Source: Bacteroidota bacterium (GTDB lineage Bacteria; Bacteroidota; Bacteroidia; Bacteroidales; Porphyromonadaceae). From it: a stretch of DNA of 33,630 nucleotides. Both the position numbers and the translations under genes were made by a program. The notes under the pieces were generated by a model. It saw nothing but the letters and a program-made list of their open reading frames with translations, was not told the origin of the DNA and did not search any database. Numbering within the stretch: the first letter of the stretch is position 1; the number at the start of each line of letters is the position of its first letter. Shown here piece by piece: positions 32,247 to 33,630 of this stretch. The stretch spans positions 1 through 33,630 of the forward strand of contig JAEWGA010000052.1 in the NCBI GenBank assembly GCA_023388555.1. Reading direction: 5' to 3'.

Positions 32247-33527
32247 ATGAAAACAAGTTATTATAATCTCACATCAAATATTGGAAGTATAACACTGATT
32301 TTCAATACCGTTTCCAAGTCATTTATATCTTTCCCAAAGGATAGATTTGAAGTAATCTACAATGATGGCAACTTTGTTATAGAACGTTTATCAGAAGCAG
32401 AGTTAGCCTCCCTAATACAAAATGGATTCATTATAGAAAACGATAATTGGGATGAGAGACAAATTTGGCTTGATTTGAGACAACAAAAGAGATTGAAAAG
32501 CGATACTTATACTATGATTATAAACCCAACTCTTGATTGTAATCTAAGATGTTGGTACTGTTTTCAAAATCACAAGGAGGGGAGCCGTATCTCAGACAAA
32601 TTAATTGATGCGATAACCAATAACATATCCTACCAATATGAATTGACCCGATATAATACGTTTTTTCTCAGCTTTTTTGGAGGAGAACCAATGATTGCAT
32701 CAAAGCAATTAATAAAGCTCTTAGAGTTCTCCAAGTTTTTTTGCAAAAGTAAAAACATTAACCTAAAGGCTTTTTTCACCACAAACGGAACCATTATTAA
32801 CAGCCGTTTGATTAATACACTTAGCGATATTGATAGTGTTTTTCAAATTACAATAGACGGAGACTCTATTACGCACAACCAAACAAGAGTTTACAAACAC
32901 AATAAATCAATTCCTACATTCCCGGTTATCACAAAGAACGTCAAAATCCTTCAAGAGTTATTACCCAAAACATTTATCAACATTCGGTGCAATTATTCAT
33001 CTAGCACCCTTGATAATATGGGAGAATTATTTTTATTTCTCAAAACACTTGACTCTAAACGCACTCGCATTTCTCTTCACAAGGTATGGCAGGTTGATGA
33101 AAGGACAATCGATCTCAACCTTTTAGTTCAAAAAGTCATTGACATAAAGAAAATGGGCTTTAACGTTTATGTCCAAAGCTTACCAGTCCATGATGATCTG
33201 TGCTATGCAGATTATGCGAATTCTCTGATAATCAATTATAATGGAGATGTATTTAAGTGTACCGCTAGAGATTTTACCGAAAAGCAACGGTGTGGGACGC
33301 TAAGCGATAGTGGAATTGTTCATTGGAACTATGATAAGTTTCAGTCCCATTGTTTTTCAAGAATACCAATAAAGTGTGAGATGTGTAAGTATTTACCCTG
33401 TTGCCCAAGCTTTTGTAGCCAGGCGATGAATGAAGAAGGGGAAAAATCATGTCAATTGCATCAAAATGCGACATTAGAAGATATGGTACTATTTAATTAT
33501 TATATACGAAAGGAGGTTGAGAGATGA
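32247..33527 (+). CDS. Radical SAM/SPASM peptide maturase
   Basis: 426 residues from the ATG at 32247 (433 from 32226, whose ATG is buried in the hairpin). Numbered from 32226: an N-terminal segment of about 90 residues (SFISFPKDRF, LSEAELASLIQNGFII) suggests a peptide-recognition region; the radical SAM core follows with the 4Fe-4S motif C105-x3-C109-x2-C112 (CNLRCWYC), GGEP at 152-155, the TTNGT strand and the ITIDGD loop. Then comes a SPASM-type C-terminus with Cys at 326, 345, 356, 376, 384, 387, 392, 393, 397 and 409, enough for two auxiliary clusters. Such enzymes modify Cys-containing RiPP precursors (sactipeptide or ranthipeptide chemistry in characterised relatives). The adjacent Cys-rich peptide is the likely substrate. 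Not a sulfatase-activating anSME by context. Confidence 0.88.
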   Translation: MKTSYYNLTSNIGSITLIFNTVSKSFISFPKDRFEVIYNDGNFVIERLSEAELASLIQNGFIIENDNWDERQIWLDLRQQKRLKSDTYTMIINPTLDCNLRCWYCFQNHKEGSRISDKLIDAITNNISYQYELTRYNTFFLSFFGGEPMIASKQLIKLLEFSKFFCKSKNINLKAFFTTNGTIINSRLINTLSDIDSVFQITIDGDSITHNQTRVYKHNKSIPTFPVITKNVKILQELLPKTFINIRCNYSSSTLDNMGELFLFLKTLDSKRTRISLHKVWQVDERTIDLNLLVQKVIDIKKMGFNVYVQSLPVHDDLCYADYANSLIINYNGDVFKCTARDFTEKQRCGTLSDSGIVHWNYDKFQSHCFSRIPIKCEMCKYLPCCPSFCSQAMNEEGEKSCQLHQNATLEDMVLFNYYIRKEVER

Positions 33528-33630
33528 AACTCCACGCAATCATCACAATTTTTATGGTTTTATTAGGAAGTGTAAATACTATGAGCCAAACGAATACACA
33601 GTATTACTTTTTGGGATACATTTATTCCAG
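33524..33630 (+). CDS. Start of a secreted protein, third gene of the peptide cassette (partial)
   Basis: The ATG at 33524 overlaps the maturase stop (ATGA, 33524-33527). A strong Shine-Dalgarno AAAGGAGG (about 33509-33516) lies just upstream, unusual for this genome. The 35 visible codons begin with a signal peptide (MKLHAIITIFMVLLGSVNTMSQ, cleavage near SQ) and continue NTQYYFLGYIYS to the window edge. Function unknown; coupling to the maturase implies it belongs to the cassette (for example an envelope partner, export or immunity factor). Only the export signal can be supported. Confidence 0.7.
   Translation, partial: MKLHAIITIFMVLLGSVNTMSQTNTQYYFLGYIYS

Noticed and set aside
32247..33527. 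The radical SAM protein as the anSME that activates the Ser-type sulfatase
   Set aside because: It is 16 kb away and sits next to a Cys-rich precursor peptide; the N-terminal region is unlike anSME, which begins directly with the radical SAM core.
1..33630. tRNA, rRNA or riboswitch genes
   Set aside because: I scanned the intergenic gaps by eye for cloverleaf arms and well-known riboswitch cores and saw none; a covariance-model search would be needed for a firm statement.

Overview
The window reads as chromosomal DNA of a member of the Bacteroidota, most likely order Bacteroidales. The evidence is the gene content (paired pyrB/pyrI, a Cbp1-like coiled-coil lipoprotein, a DUF4105 lipoprotein, a long SecA with a C-terminal zinc tail, an HhH outer-membrane protein, a Ser-type sulfatase). 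The promoters also fit: many genes are preceded by TAnnTTTG (-7) boxes, sometimes with a TTTG/TTG box about 20 bp upstream, and Shine-Dalgarno sequences are almost absent. Most of the window is ordinary core genome with housekeeping operons on both strands. No tRNA, rRNA, CRISPR array or transposase was seen.

Layout. Positions 1-7700 are all minus strand: dnaJ, grpE, a CobC-like histidine phosphatase and an S4 RNA-binding protein (one cluster), then a Cbp1-like lipoprotein, rsmI and a small coiled-coil protein (second operon), then a phosphohexomutase with a clear promoter. Positions 7800-9320 are a decayed stretch: the C-terminal stump of an aldo/keto reductase butts against a homopolymer-rich repeat region with three 22-bp direct repeats, followed by a scar in which the start of a TonB-dependent receptor is joined out of frame to the end of a PepSY membrane protein. 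Positions 9450-14740 (plus) hold pyrB-pyrI, lemA, a TPM-domain protein and an HhH outer-membrane protein, closely spaced. A sulfatase with its own terminator and rarA follow, converging on a minus-strand PDZ/DUF4136-like/PDZ protein. From 19682 to 31400 the plus strand carries xerD, an RsmF-type rRNA methyltransferase, a DUF4105 lipoprotein, an apparently metal-site-degenerate alkaline-phosphatase-like protein, secA, yicC, gmk, nadD and fabI.

The last 2.2 kb (31400-33630) differs: it is visibly more AT-rich, opens with an intergenic repeat cluster, and carries a small cassette. This encodes a 64-residue Cys-rich peptide with a double-Gly leader (core ending NGNCGCNGNCPSCK), a 15-bp perfect intercistronic hairpin, a radical SAM/SPASM peptide maturase, and the start of a secreted protein translationally coupled to the maturase. 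I interpret it as a ribosomally synthesised, post-translationally modified peptide (RiPP) locus of the Bacteroidales rSAM/GG-leader type. It is cut by the window edge and is the best candidate here for an undescribed system.
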